DNA of 9,288 nucleotides from CAYUYH01 sp964449175. GTDB lineage: Bacteria > Planctomycetota > Phycisphaerae > SM23-33. The stretch spans positions 1-9,288 of the forward strand of contig CAYUYH010000103.1 of assembly GCA_964449175.1 (NCBI GenBank). Direction: 5' to 3'. Both the position numbers and the translations under genes were made by a program. Under the pieces are notes generated by a model. The model made no database searches. It was given only the letters and a program-made list of their open reading frames with translations, and was not told the DNA's origin. This document shows positions 1 through 5,312 of the stretch, in pieces (the first letter of the stretch is position 1; each line of letters opens with the position of its first letter).

Positions 1-131
1 ATCGGCTGCTCGACGCCCTGCTGAAGCACCATGTTGTCGCTGATCACCGCCGGCAGGCGAGCCTCGCCGGCGGCCGGGCCGGCCAGCATGGCTGCGGCGA
101 CGATCGACAGCACAATTGATCTAGTCTTCAT
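1..131 (-). CDS. Sialate O-acetylesterase-like secreted protein (N-terminus only, runs off left edge)
   Basis: The minus strand reads 43 codons from an ATG at 131 to the window edge. It opens with a signal peptide: a basic start (MKTR), a hydrophobic stretch of about residues 6-17 and an AAG/GEA cleavage region near residues 20-24. The mature part begins LPAVISDNMVLQQG. This 'LP-x-x-x-S-D-N-M-V-L-Q' opening is characteristic of bacterial sialate O-acetylesterase-family (SGNH-type) exported enzymes, which remove acetyl groups from sialic acids or other glycans outside the cytoplasm. An AAAGG ribosome binding site lies 10 bases before the ATG. The gene follows the GDSL hydrolase on the same strand with a 29-base gap, so co-transcription is likely. 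The catalytic residues lie outside the window, so the family call rests on the N-terminal motif alone. Confidence 0.72.
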   Translation of the reverse strand, partial: MKTRSIVLSIVAAAMLAGPAAGEARLPAVISDNMVLQQGVEQP

Positions 132-160
132 CGCAGTGTGACCTTTCTGTTTCGCAGATA

Positions 161-808
161 TCAGGGTCGCGCGGGCAGTTGTCCGCAGACGGCCCGGAGC
201 CAGGCATCGGCGATGAGGCTGTGGCCTGCGGGCGTGGGGTGGACGCCGTCGCCTGTCCAGTGCTCGGCGGGCTCGGTGCACGCGGCCGCCGCGAAGATGC
301 CGTCCAGCGGCACGTAGACCGAGGCGAACTGCTGCGCGACCCGCCGGGCGGCGTGAATTCGCGGGTCGAGGTCTACTCGCCACTCGGCCCGGTCCGGCGG
401 CGTGTGCAGCAGGAACGGCTCGCAGACAATCAGCCGGGCGGCCAAGTCGCCGGTGATCCGCCGGCAGATTCGCTCGTAGGTCGCGGCGAACTCGTCGAGT
501 GGGCTGGCCCGGCCGCGGTCGAACTTGTGCCACGTGTCGTTGATCCCGATCATGACGGACACGACGGTGGGCTCCAGGTCGATGACGTCGGTCTGGAGGC
601 GCTCGGCCAGGTCGCTGACGTGGTTGCCGCTGATGCCGCGGTTGGTGATCCGCAGATTCAACTCGCCGTGCCGCTCCCGCAGCGCCTTAGCCACCATGGC
701 CACGTAACCGTCGCCGAGATAGTCCTCGCCCTTGCCCTTACCGTTCCGGCCACAGTCGGTGATGCTGTCGCCGAAGAACAAGATGTGGTCGTCTTGCCTC
801 AAGAGCAT
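161..808 (-). CDS. SGNH/GDSL-family hydrolase (acyl or carbohydrate esterase type)
   Basis: This 215-residue cytoplasmic-looking protein has the four conserved SGNH blocks. FFGDSITD at about 11-18 carries the nucleophile Ser15. NRGISGN at 56-62 supplies the oxyanion Gly and Asn. GIND at 88-91 is block III, and DGVHPT at 187-192 carries the catalytic Asp and His. The length fits single-domain SGNH esterases. I chose ATG 808 rather than an ATG at 883. A GTGAGG ribosome binding site sits about 9 bases before 808, the protein then begins just ahead of block I, and the upstream 25 codons overlap a promoter candidate (836-864). No signal peptide is visible. The next gene on the strand is a sialate O-acetylesterase-like exported enzyme, so a shared role in deacetylating glycan substrates is inferred. 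The true substrate cannot be read from the sequence. Confidence 0.9.
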   Translation of the reverse strand: MLLRQDDHILFFGDSITDCGRNGKGKGEDYLGDGYVAMVAKALRERHGELNLRITNRGISGNHVSDLAERLQTDVIDLEPTVVSVMIGINDTWHKFDRGRASPLDEFAATYERICRRITGDLAARLIVCEPFLLHTPPDRAEWRVDLDPRIHAARRVAQQFASVYVPLDGIFAAAACTEPAEHWTGDGVHPTPAGHSLIADAWLRAVCGQLPARP

Positions 809-835
809 CTCACGAAACCTCACTCGTAGCCGGCC

Positions 836-864
836 ATTATCCAAACCGCACGCCCCGCCCGCAA
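836..864 (-). promoter_or_regulatory. Candidate sigma70-type promoter of the GDSL hydrolase gene
   Basis: On the minus strand TTGCGG (859-864) is separated by 17 bases from GATAAT (836-841). The -10 matches consensus at 5 of 6 positions, the -35 at only 3 of 6. Transcription would start near 829, giving a leader of about 20 bases that still contains the ribosome binding site before ATG 808. Confidence 0.4.
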
Positions 865-974
865 GCGCGGTGGCATAGAGCACATGTCAGCAGAATTGGG
901 TAGCCCCCCGAGCGAGATATGAACACGCCGCGGCACGCCAAAGGAATACTGGGGAGAGCCATCAAGAAGGACTG

Positions 975-1874
975 TCAATGTGTCAGCAGCAGTCTATCAG
1001 CCACACTCTCGTCCTCAAGACTGCGCCCGTTCATCTGGAACCGCTTCAGCATCGACCGCCCGCAGCTAATGAAAACCTCACGGTCAAACAGACCCTCCGG
1101 TATTGGGAGTGCACACACGCGACTCCCCGATCGCTTAGTGCCGTCAATGCTCAATGCGACGTGTACCCCACGAGACTTGCACCTCTCAATTGACTCGAGA
1201 AGGTTCCCAAGGTCGAAGTCCTGCGCCCCGTAGAGTATGGGCTGGCTATGGTGGTACGGCGGATCACAGTAGACCAAGTCGCCTTCTCTCGCCCTATCCA
1301 TGGTCTCTTCGTAATCCATGACGAAGAACTCCGCGCCGGCTGTGCGCATATGCCACTCGTCGACGCGACGGGCGAATGCTTCGGGCTTGATCGGGGCATG
1401 AACGCCAATTGGCGTTGACATGTATCCGTCGGCTTTGCGGAACCGGACTACTCCGCCGTAGCAGGCCCGGCACAGGAACAGCAAGTCCGGGCCGTTGGGG
1501 GAGGCATTGTAGGAACCCCTCACCTTCTCGTACTCTTCCGCCCTATCGCCCTGGGTAAAGGCATGCCAGCGATCCGCGTACCACGTCTTCAGTGCGCCGG
1601 GAGAGTGCTTGAGCGTTTGCCATATCTCCATCAACGGGGCGAAACTGTCGGAGCCGATGGCCACTTGAGGGTGAAGCGTAGCAAGCACTGCCCCACTCCC
1701 CAAGAAGGGCTCAATGTACCTGCGGAATTGGGAAGGGAAGTACGAGACAATCTCCCCCGCGAAGCGCTGCTTATTCCCAATCCACTTCAGAAGCTGGCCC
1801 CTGAGGGGCCTGGGGAGAACTGTATCCCGGAAGAGAACCTGCTGCATAGGTGATGCGCGTTTGGCAGTGCTCAT
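975..1874 (-). CDS. DNA adenine-N6 methyltransferase, Dam/DpnM-like alpha class (Type II restriction-modification)
   Basis: This 299-residue protein should transfer a methyl group from S-adenosylmethionine to N6 of adenine in a specific DNA site, protecting it from the neighbouring endonuclease. The motifs are in alpha-class order. KWIGNK at 30-35 is motif X. YIEPFLGSG at 53-61 is motif I and the SAM pocket. A variable stretch of roughly 85-195 is likely the target-recognition region, and DLVYCDPPY at 199-207 is catalytic motif IV (DPPY). An ATG at 1952 is also in frame, but ATG 1874 has an AGAGGA ribosome binding site 9 bases upstream and lies directly downstream of a strong promoter. The earlier codons overlap that promoter. 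It is divergent from a small Xre regulator that overlaps a candidate endonuclease, the classic M <- -> C-R arrangement. Target specificity is unknown. A solitary Dam-type methylase is the alternative, less likely given its partners. Confidence 0.92.
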   Translation of the reverse strand: MSTAKRASPMQQVLFRDTVLPRPLRGQLLKWIGNKQRFAGEIVSYFPSQFRRYIEPFLGSGAVLATLHPQVAIGSDSFAPLMEIWQTLKHSPGALKTWYADRWHAFTQGDRAEEYEKVRGSYNASPNGPDLLFLCRACYGGVVRFRKADGYMSTPIGVHAPIKPEAFARRVDEWHMRTAGAEFFVMDYEETMDRAREGDLVYCDPPYHHSQPILYGAQDFDLGNLLESIERCKSRGVHVALSIDGTKRSGSRVCALPIPEGLFDREVFISCGRSMLKRFQMNGRSLEDESVADRLLLTH

Positions 1875-1895
1875 ACTCCGGTGTCCTCTACACCC

Positions 1896-1924
1896 ATGAT
1901 ATCCGGTTTTGGGATATATTTCAA
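1896..1924 (-). promoter_or_regulatory. Promoter of the methyltransferase gene
   Basis: On the minus strand TTGAAA (1919-1924) is followed after exactly 17 bases by TATCAT (1896-1901). Both hexamers are close to sigma70 consensus (5 of 6 each). Transcription would begin near 1890, leaving a short leader that holds the AGAGGA ribosome binding site before ATG 1874. The inverted repeat at 1899-1917 occupies most of the spacer, so a bound regulator would be expected to repress this promoter. Confidence 0.65.
1899..1917. promoter_or_regulatory. Candidate C-box operator: inverted repeat ATATCC-N7-GGATAT
   Basis: ATATCC (1899-1904) and GGATAT (1912-1917) are perfect inverted copies, 13 bases apart start to start, as expected for a dimeric Xre/C-protein site. 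The repeat sits between the divergent methyltransferase and regulator genes. It lies inside the methyltransferase promoter spacer and over the -35 of a candidate regulator promoter. A further half-site-like TATCCC at 1935-1940 resembles the left half and could be part of a second, weaker operator, as in controller-regulated systems with two tandem sites. Binding by the adjacent regulator is inferred from position and symmetry. Confidence 0.55.
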
Positions 1925-1937
1925 GCCTCAGTACTAT
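1909..1937 (+). promoter_or_regulatory. Candidate promoter of the C-regulator/endonuclease operon
   Basis: TTGGGA (1909-1914, 4 of 6) is followed after 17 bases by TACTAT (1932-1937, 4 of 6). Transcription would start at about 1944-1945, on the GTG codon, giving a leaderless mRNA. Such transcripts are known for several C-protein genes. A rival -10, TATATT at 1915-1920, has no recognisable -35. The weak hexamers suit a promoter that needs activation by its own product. Confidence 0.4.
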
Positions 1938-1944
1938 CCCGCCT

Positions 1945-2187
1945 GTGGGCAAGGACCCTTATAGCTACCACCAGACGAGGCTACAAGAGCTTCTTCGCCG
2001 TCTCAGGCTAGAGGCCGGGCTCCGCCAAGAGGACCTAGCCAATAACCTTGGCGTGCCCCAGTCGTTCGTCAGCAAGTACGAATCAGGGGAGAGGCGCCTG
2101 GACTTGGTGGAGGTCAGGCACATTTGCCAGGCCATCGGCATCTCCCTTCCAGACTTCGCCCGCATGTTTGAGGAATCACTCGAATGA
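1945..2187 (+). CDS. Xre-family regulator, likely restriction-modification controller (C) protein
   Basis: This 80-residue protein is almost entirely one Cro/C1-type helix-turn-helix domain. It begins with LQELLRRLRLEAGLRQEDLA, then LGVPQSFVSKYESGERRLDL as the recognition helix region and a last helix LPDFARMFEE. Its size and lack of any other domain match Type II controller proteins. These bind C-boxes as dimers to delay endonuclease expression and limit methyltransferase expression. The GTG at 1945 is preferred over an in-frame TTG at 1909. It gives the usual C-protein length, a candidate promoter would start transcription there, and the TTG falls within that promoter's -35. No ribosome binding site precedes either codon, which fits leaderless translation. 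The stop overlaps the start of the candidate endonuclease (ATGA), so the two are co-translated. A phage-type repressor is the alternative, but the neighbours argue for a C protein. Confidence 0.8.
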   Translation: MGKDPYSYHQTRLQELLRRLRLEAGLRQEDLANNLGVPQSFVSKYESGERRLDLVEVRHICQAIGISLPDFARMFEESLE

Positions 2188-3041
2188 AACCAGATCGGAG
2201 GTTCCTCAAGCAGCCCAAGCACTTCTGGGCACACGTGCGCACCATCAGCCAGCAGGCGGGATACACCGAGCGGGGAACCGGGCGGGTAAGGGTGCTCTCA
2301 TTGCAGGACATCGTGTCCGCACTGAACAATGTTGGCCTCAGCTCGAGCCACATCGTTGACTCGCTGGGGAGACCGACGCCATTCGGAAGGTCACTTGTCG
2401 GATACTTCTGCTACCGCGCGGAGATACTGAATGCCTTTGTCGAGCCGCGATTGATGGACGTAAGACAGGCCAAGGCACTGTATCAGGAGGTGAAGAGACA
2501 TGGTAAGCATACTTGCCCGATGCCCATGAACAAGCAAAAGGGACGCAAGAAGGCTCCCGCGTATCTCACGTGCATCGTCAACATGCTAATCGAGGCCAAT
2601 GCCGGGGGCCTGTCTTGCGACTACGACCCGCGCGAGCTGACAACTGCGACACGAAACGGAGTCCCTCTGCGGACCTTGGCCCGGCGGGTCGATGGCGCCT
2701 TTCCAAGCGCCATCAACCCCGTGGCTGTCTGGGAGATCAAGGAGTACTACTACACCACGACTTTCGGGAGTCGCGTAGCAGATGGCGTATATGAAACGCT
2801 GCTGGACGGGATGGAACTTGAGGAGTTGCGCGAGCACGAGGGTGTTCACGTTCAGCATTGCCTGATCATCGACGCTCACTACACCTGGTGGGATTGTGGC
2901 CGCTCGTATCTTTGCCGGATCATCGACATGCTCCATATGGGATACGTTGATGAGGTGCTCTTCGGGCGTGAGGTGGCGGACCGCCTGCCGGAGCTCGTGC
3001 GGGAATGGGCTGTTGTCGTCGCCAAGGCACATGCAGAGTAG
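2184..3041 (+). CDS. Candidate Type II restriction endonuclease (PD-(D/E)XK type)
   Basis: I do not recognise this 285-residue protein as a named enzyme. Its position, overlapping the C regulator by four bases and opposite a DNA methyltransferase, is where a Type II endonuclease gene sits. A GAGGA ribosome binding site lies inside the regulator gene 9 bases before the ATG. Residues 168-190 look like a nuclease core. RVDG (Asp170) is followed by PVAVWEIKEYYY, where Glu184 and Lys186 on a hydrophobic strand give the E-x-K half of a D-(13)-E-x-K active site. The FGSRVADGVYE helix (194-204) follows directly, as the helix after the catalytic strand does in this fold. The basic stretch 113-125 (MPMNKQKGRKK) may contact DNA. 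The first 110 residues show no familiar motif and may carry the recognition domain. No membrane or signal segment is seen. The recognition site cannot be predicted. Confidence 0.75.
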   Translation: MKPDRRFLKQPKHFWAHVRTISQQAGYTERGTGRVRVLSLQDIVSALNNVGLSSSHIVDSLGRPTPFGRSLVGYFCYRAEILNAFVEPRLMDVRQAKALYQEVKRHGKHTCPMPMNKQKGRKKAPAYLTCIVNMLIEANAGGLSCDYDPRELTTATRNGVPLRTLARRVDGAFPSAINPVAVWEIKEYYYTTTFGSRVADGVYETLLDGMELEELREHEGVHVQHCLIIDAHYTWWDCGRSYLCRIIDMLHMGYVDEVLFGREVADRLPELVREWAVVVAKAHAE

Positions 3042-3097
3042 CAGGACCAGCCAGGCAGTCCATACCCAGGTTGCTGTTTCCGACCAAGATCGGCCCG

Positions 3098-3125
3098 TTG
3101 CATGGAGGGCGCGGTGCGATATAGT
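3098..3125 (+). promoter_or_regulatory. Weak candidate promoter for the purine permease
   Basis: TATAGT (3120-3125) matches a -10 at 5 of 6 positions. TTGCAT (3098-3103), 16 bases upstream, is a poor -35 at 3 of 6. It would give a leader of about 140 bases that contains the 17-bp tandem repeats. No purine-riboswitch core is visible in that leader. Confidence 0.3.
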
Positions 3126-3159
3126 CTCGGGACGGCAGCAGCCTGCAGCTCGCCACGGC

Positions 3160-3210
3160 GAGTCGCCTGTGGAGACGAGTCGCCTGTGGAGACGAGTCGC
3201 CTGCGGCGAT
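3160..3210. repeat. Three tandem copies of a 17-bp unit (GAGTCGCCTGTGGAGAC)
   Basis: Copies 1 (3160-3176) and 2 (3177-3193) are identical. Copy 3 (3194-3210) keeps GAGTCGCCTG and then diverges at three of the last seven positions. Each unit has a CGAGTCG palindromic core formed with the preceding base. The first overlaps a perfect CTCGCC-AC-GGCGAG inverted repeat at 3149-3162. The array lies between the endonuclease stop and the permease ribosome binding site. There are no spacers, so it is not a CRISPR array. Confidence 0.85.
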
Positions 3211-3269
3211 CCGTCGTTGCATTTCGCGTCTTCTGGTCCGTTCGCCGCATGATCGTGAGGAGATCGGGC

Positions 3270-4658
3270 ATGTTTGAGATCAAGTCTCGCGGCAGCACCG
3301 TCACACGTGAGGTACTTGGCGGGCTGACAACCTTCCTGGCGATGAGCTACATCCTGTTCGTTCAGCCGGCCATGCTGTCAAAGGCGGGCATGGACAGCGG
3401 CGGCGTGTTCATGGCCACGTGCCTGGCGTCGGCCGCGGCGTGCATACTGATGGGGCTGTGGGCCAACTACCCGATCGCGCTGGCCCCCGGCATGGGGCAG
3501 AACGCGTTCTTCGTGTTCACACTGTGCGGAGCGGGCGTGGCGGCTGGGGCGTTCGCCCTGGAATGGCCGGAGGCGCTGGCGCTAACGGTGGTCGTGGGGC
3601 TGATCTTCCTGGCGATGTCGATGGTGGGCTTCCGCTCTCGCCTGCTGAACGCGATACCGGACGCGCTGAAGAGCGGCATCGCGGCCGGGATCGGCCTGTT
3701 CATCGCGCTGATCGGCTTCGAGTGGGGAAACATCATCAGGATCGACCCGGACACGTACATTTCGCTGTGCGACATGCGCGGCAACTACGTCGCCATACTC
3801 ACGATGGCGGGGTTGGCCATCACGTTCGCCCTGGCGGCGTGGAGGCTGCGCGGCGCGATACTGCTGGGCATCCTGGCGACGACGGCGCTGACGTGGGCCG
3901 TGGGCAAGCACTACGGCCTGGAGACGATCGAGCTGCCGACGCGGCTAATGGCCCTGCCGTCCGGCCTGGGCGCCACGGCCGGCCAGTTCGTCCCCGGCCT
4001 CGGCGAGCTGTGGGACAAGCTGATCGGGCCGCACTGGGCCGACGTGCTGGCGCTAGGGTTCATCCTGCTGTTCATGGACATCTTCGACACGGTCGGCACG
4101 CTGGTGGGCGTGGCCAGCCGGGCCGGGCTGATAACGGGCGGCAAGCTGCCTCGCGCCGAGCGAGCACTGGCCGCCGACGCCATCGGCACGGTGGCCGGCG
4201 GGGCGCTGGGCACCAGCACTATCACCAGCTACATCGAGTCGGTCACGGGCGTTGCCGCCGGGGCGCGCACGGGACTGGCCGCCGTCGTCACCGGCTTGTG
4301 CCTGGCCGCGGCGGTGTTCTTCCAGCCGGTGGTGGACATGGTGGCTGCGGGGGTCACGCTGACGGTCGGCGACGCGGAGGTGGTGAAGTACCCGATGATC
4401 GCGCCTGCCCTCATCCTCGTCGGAGCGCTGATGATGCGCACGATGAGAGACATCCAGTGGGACGACCTGACCGAGGCCGTGCCCGCCTTCCTGACGATGG
4501 TGACCATGCCGTTTGCCTTCTCGATCTCCGCCGGCATAGCCATCGGGTTCGTCAGCTACGCCTTCGGGAAGATCATCACCGGCAAGCCCGGCAAGTGCCC
4601 GGTGCTGGTGTACGTCTTCGCCGCCCTGTTCGTCATCCGCTATGCCCTGGGCAGCTAG
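3270..4658 (+). CDS. AzgA/PbuG-type purine (adenine/guanine/hypoxanthine) permease, NCS2-like superfamily
   Basis: This 462-residue inner-membrane transporter should import purine bases by cation symport. The family signatures are clear. An N-terminal REVLGGLTTFLAMSYILFVQP segment (13-33) precedes ALAPGMGQNAFF (70-81), the broken-helix substrate motif. FMDIFDTVGTLVGV (268-281) follows, then GTSTITSYIES (314-324) leading into GVAAGARTGL, which carries conserved substrate and ion-site residues. The remainder is a succession of hydrophobic segments in keeping with the family's 14-helix fold, and the length is normal. ATG 3270 is chosen because GAGGAG lies 7 bases upstream and the family N-terminus starts here. 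An earlier in-frame ATG at 3102 would add 56 residues encoded partly by the tandem repeats. The gene looks monocistronic, ending before the nrdR promoter. Which purine it carries cannot be decided by eye. Confidence 0.93.
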   Translation: MFEIKSRGSTVTREVLGGLTTFLAMSYILFVQPAMLSKAGMDSGGVFMATCLASAAACILMGLWANYPIALAPGMGQNAFFVFTLCGAGVAAGAFALEWPEALALTVVVGLIFLAMSMVGFRSRLLNAIPDALKSGIAAGIGLFIALIGFEWGNIIRIDPDTYISLCDMRGNYVAILTMAGLAITFALAAWRLRGAILLGILATTALTWAVGKHYGLETIELPTRLMALPSGLGATAGQFVPGLGELWDKLIGPHWADVLALGFILLFMDIFDTVGTLVGVASRAGLITGGKLPRAERALAADAIGTVAGGALGTSTITSYIESVTGVAAGARTGLAAVVTGLCLAAAVFFQPVVDMVAAGVTLTVGDAEVVKYPMIAPALILVGALMMRTMRDIQWDDLTEAVPAFLTMVTMPFAFSISAGIAIGFVSYAFGKIITGKPGKCPVLVYVFAALFVIRYALGS

Positions 4659-4678
4659 CGGGGGCGGGCCGCCGATCG

Positions 4679-4693
4679 TGTTGACGCTCAACA
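4679..4693. promoter_or_regulatory. Perfect palindrome TGTTGA-CGC-TCAACA over the nrdR -35
   Basis: Six-base arms (4679-4684 and 4688-4693) are exact inverted copies around CGC. The palindrome covers the -35 hexamer of the nrdR promoter, so it is well placed to be a repressor operator. It does not look like an NrdR box, which is an AT-rich site read as ACACTATATATAGTGT or similar, nor like a standard LexA site. The binding protein is unknown. Confidence 0.5.
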
Positions 4694-4709
4694 TGTAGGC
4701 GGCTATACT
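4681..4709 (+). promoter_or_regulatory. Sigma70-type promoter of the nrdR operon
   Basis: TTGACG (4681-4686) and TATACT (4704-4709) are separated by exactly 17 bases. Each hexamer matches consensus at 5 of 6 positions, making this the best promoter in the window. Transcription should start near 4716, about 40 bases before the nrdR ATG at 4757. The leader contains the AGAGG ribosome binding site. Confidence 0.75.
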
Positions 4710-4756
4710 GCGTGGCATCCCACATCTGGGAGACGCATCGATCTCCAGAGGCCGAC

Positions 4757-5269
4757 ATGCAGTGCCCCTTCTGCGGACAGAACAACGACAAGGTGGTGGA
4801 CTCCCGCAGCAGTGAGGGCGGGCGGGCCGTCCGACGACGGCGCCAGTGCCTCGCCTGCGAGCGCCGTTTCACCACCTACGAGAGGCCGGAGGAGGCACTG
4901 CGGCTGACGGTGACCAAGAAGGACGGCTCGCGCGAGCCTTACGACCGGCAGAAGCTGATCGCCGGGCTGGAGAAGGCCTGCTTCAAGCGGGCGGTGAGCA
5001 ACGAGCAGATTCGCATGATCGTCGAGGCGTGCGAGGAGGACATCTACCGCGGGTTCGACCGCGAGGTGCCGTCGACCTTCATCGGCGACGCGGCCATGGC
5101 GCACCTGCGTGAGGTGGACAAGATCGCGTACCTGCGATTCGCCAGCGTCTACAGGAACTTCGCCGACGTCGGAGAGCTGATAGAAGAGGCAACGGAGGTT
5201 AAGGATTCCCCCGCCGCCGGCAAGCGGCAGGGTGATCTGTTCCGTCCGCCGGACAAGACCGACGGCTGA
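4757..5269 (+). CDS. nrdR: Transcriptional repressor NrdR
   Basis: NrdR represses ribonucleotide reductase genes in response to the dATP/ATP balance. The 170-residue protein begins MQCPFCGQ. Cys3, Cys6, Cys31 and Cys34 form the four-cysteine zinc ribbon, and DSRSSEGG and RRRRQC lie between them as in the family. Residues about 49-139 are the ATP-cone (LTVTKKDGSREPYDRQKL ... IAYLRFASVYRNF). The charged tail after residue 145 makes it slightly longer than the usual 150-160. ATG 4757 is selected over a GTG at 4712. The protein then begins at the first zinc-ribbon residue, AGAGG lies 5 bases upstream, and 4712 falls at or before the expected transcription start. The downstream gene is topoisomerase VI subunit A after 43 bases on the same strand. 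No ribonucleotide reductase gene or NrdR box is in the window. Confidence 0.97.
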   Translation: MQCPFCGQNNDKVVDSRSSEGGRAVRRRRQCLACERRFTTYERPEEALRLTVTKKDGSREPYDRQKLIAGLEKACFKRAVSNEQIRMIVEACEEDIYRGFDREVPSTFIGDAAMAHLREVDKIAYLRFASVYRNFADVGELIEEATEVKDSPAAGKRQGDLFRPPDKTDG

Positions 5270-5312
5270 GGCGCCGCGCCGGCGCCGCCAGCCAGCCGTG
5301 ATGGGAGTGATG

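Noticed and set aside
179..829. Plus-strand frame opposite the GDSL hydrolase
   Set aside because: Antisense shadow with no ribosome binding site; the minus strand has all SGNH blocks.
809..974. A small gene or tRNA between the GDSL hydrolase and the methyltransferase
   Set aside because: I saw no cloverleaf and no start with a ribosome binding site and motif. Only the GDSL promoter candidate is supportable.
3160..3210. CRISPR array
   Set aside because: The 17-bp units are directly adjacent with no spacers, and no cas genes are present.
3102..3269. 56-residue N-terminal extension of the permease
   Set aside because: It is encoded partly by tandem repeats and lacks family similarity. ATG 3270 has a strong GAGGAG site at ideal spacing.
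3042..3269. Purine riboswitch upstream of the purine permease
   Set aside because: TATAGTC drew attention, but none of the conserved junction and loop pattern of the purine aptamer follows. It reads better as a -10 element.
2586..3304. Minus-strand frames opposite the endonuclease and its downstream region
   Set aside because: They have no recognisable domains. Their repeat-derived segments come from the 17-bp tandem array, and the plus strand gives a better supported gene.
4663..4673. GGCGG-G-CCGCC as a terminator for the permease
   Set aside because: The loop would be one base, which cannot fold, and there is no T-run.
3419..4684. 421-codon plus-strand frame inside the permease gene
   Set aside because: Its Arg/Gly/His-rich translation has no domain, while the overlapping frame encodes an unmistakable transporter.
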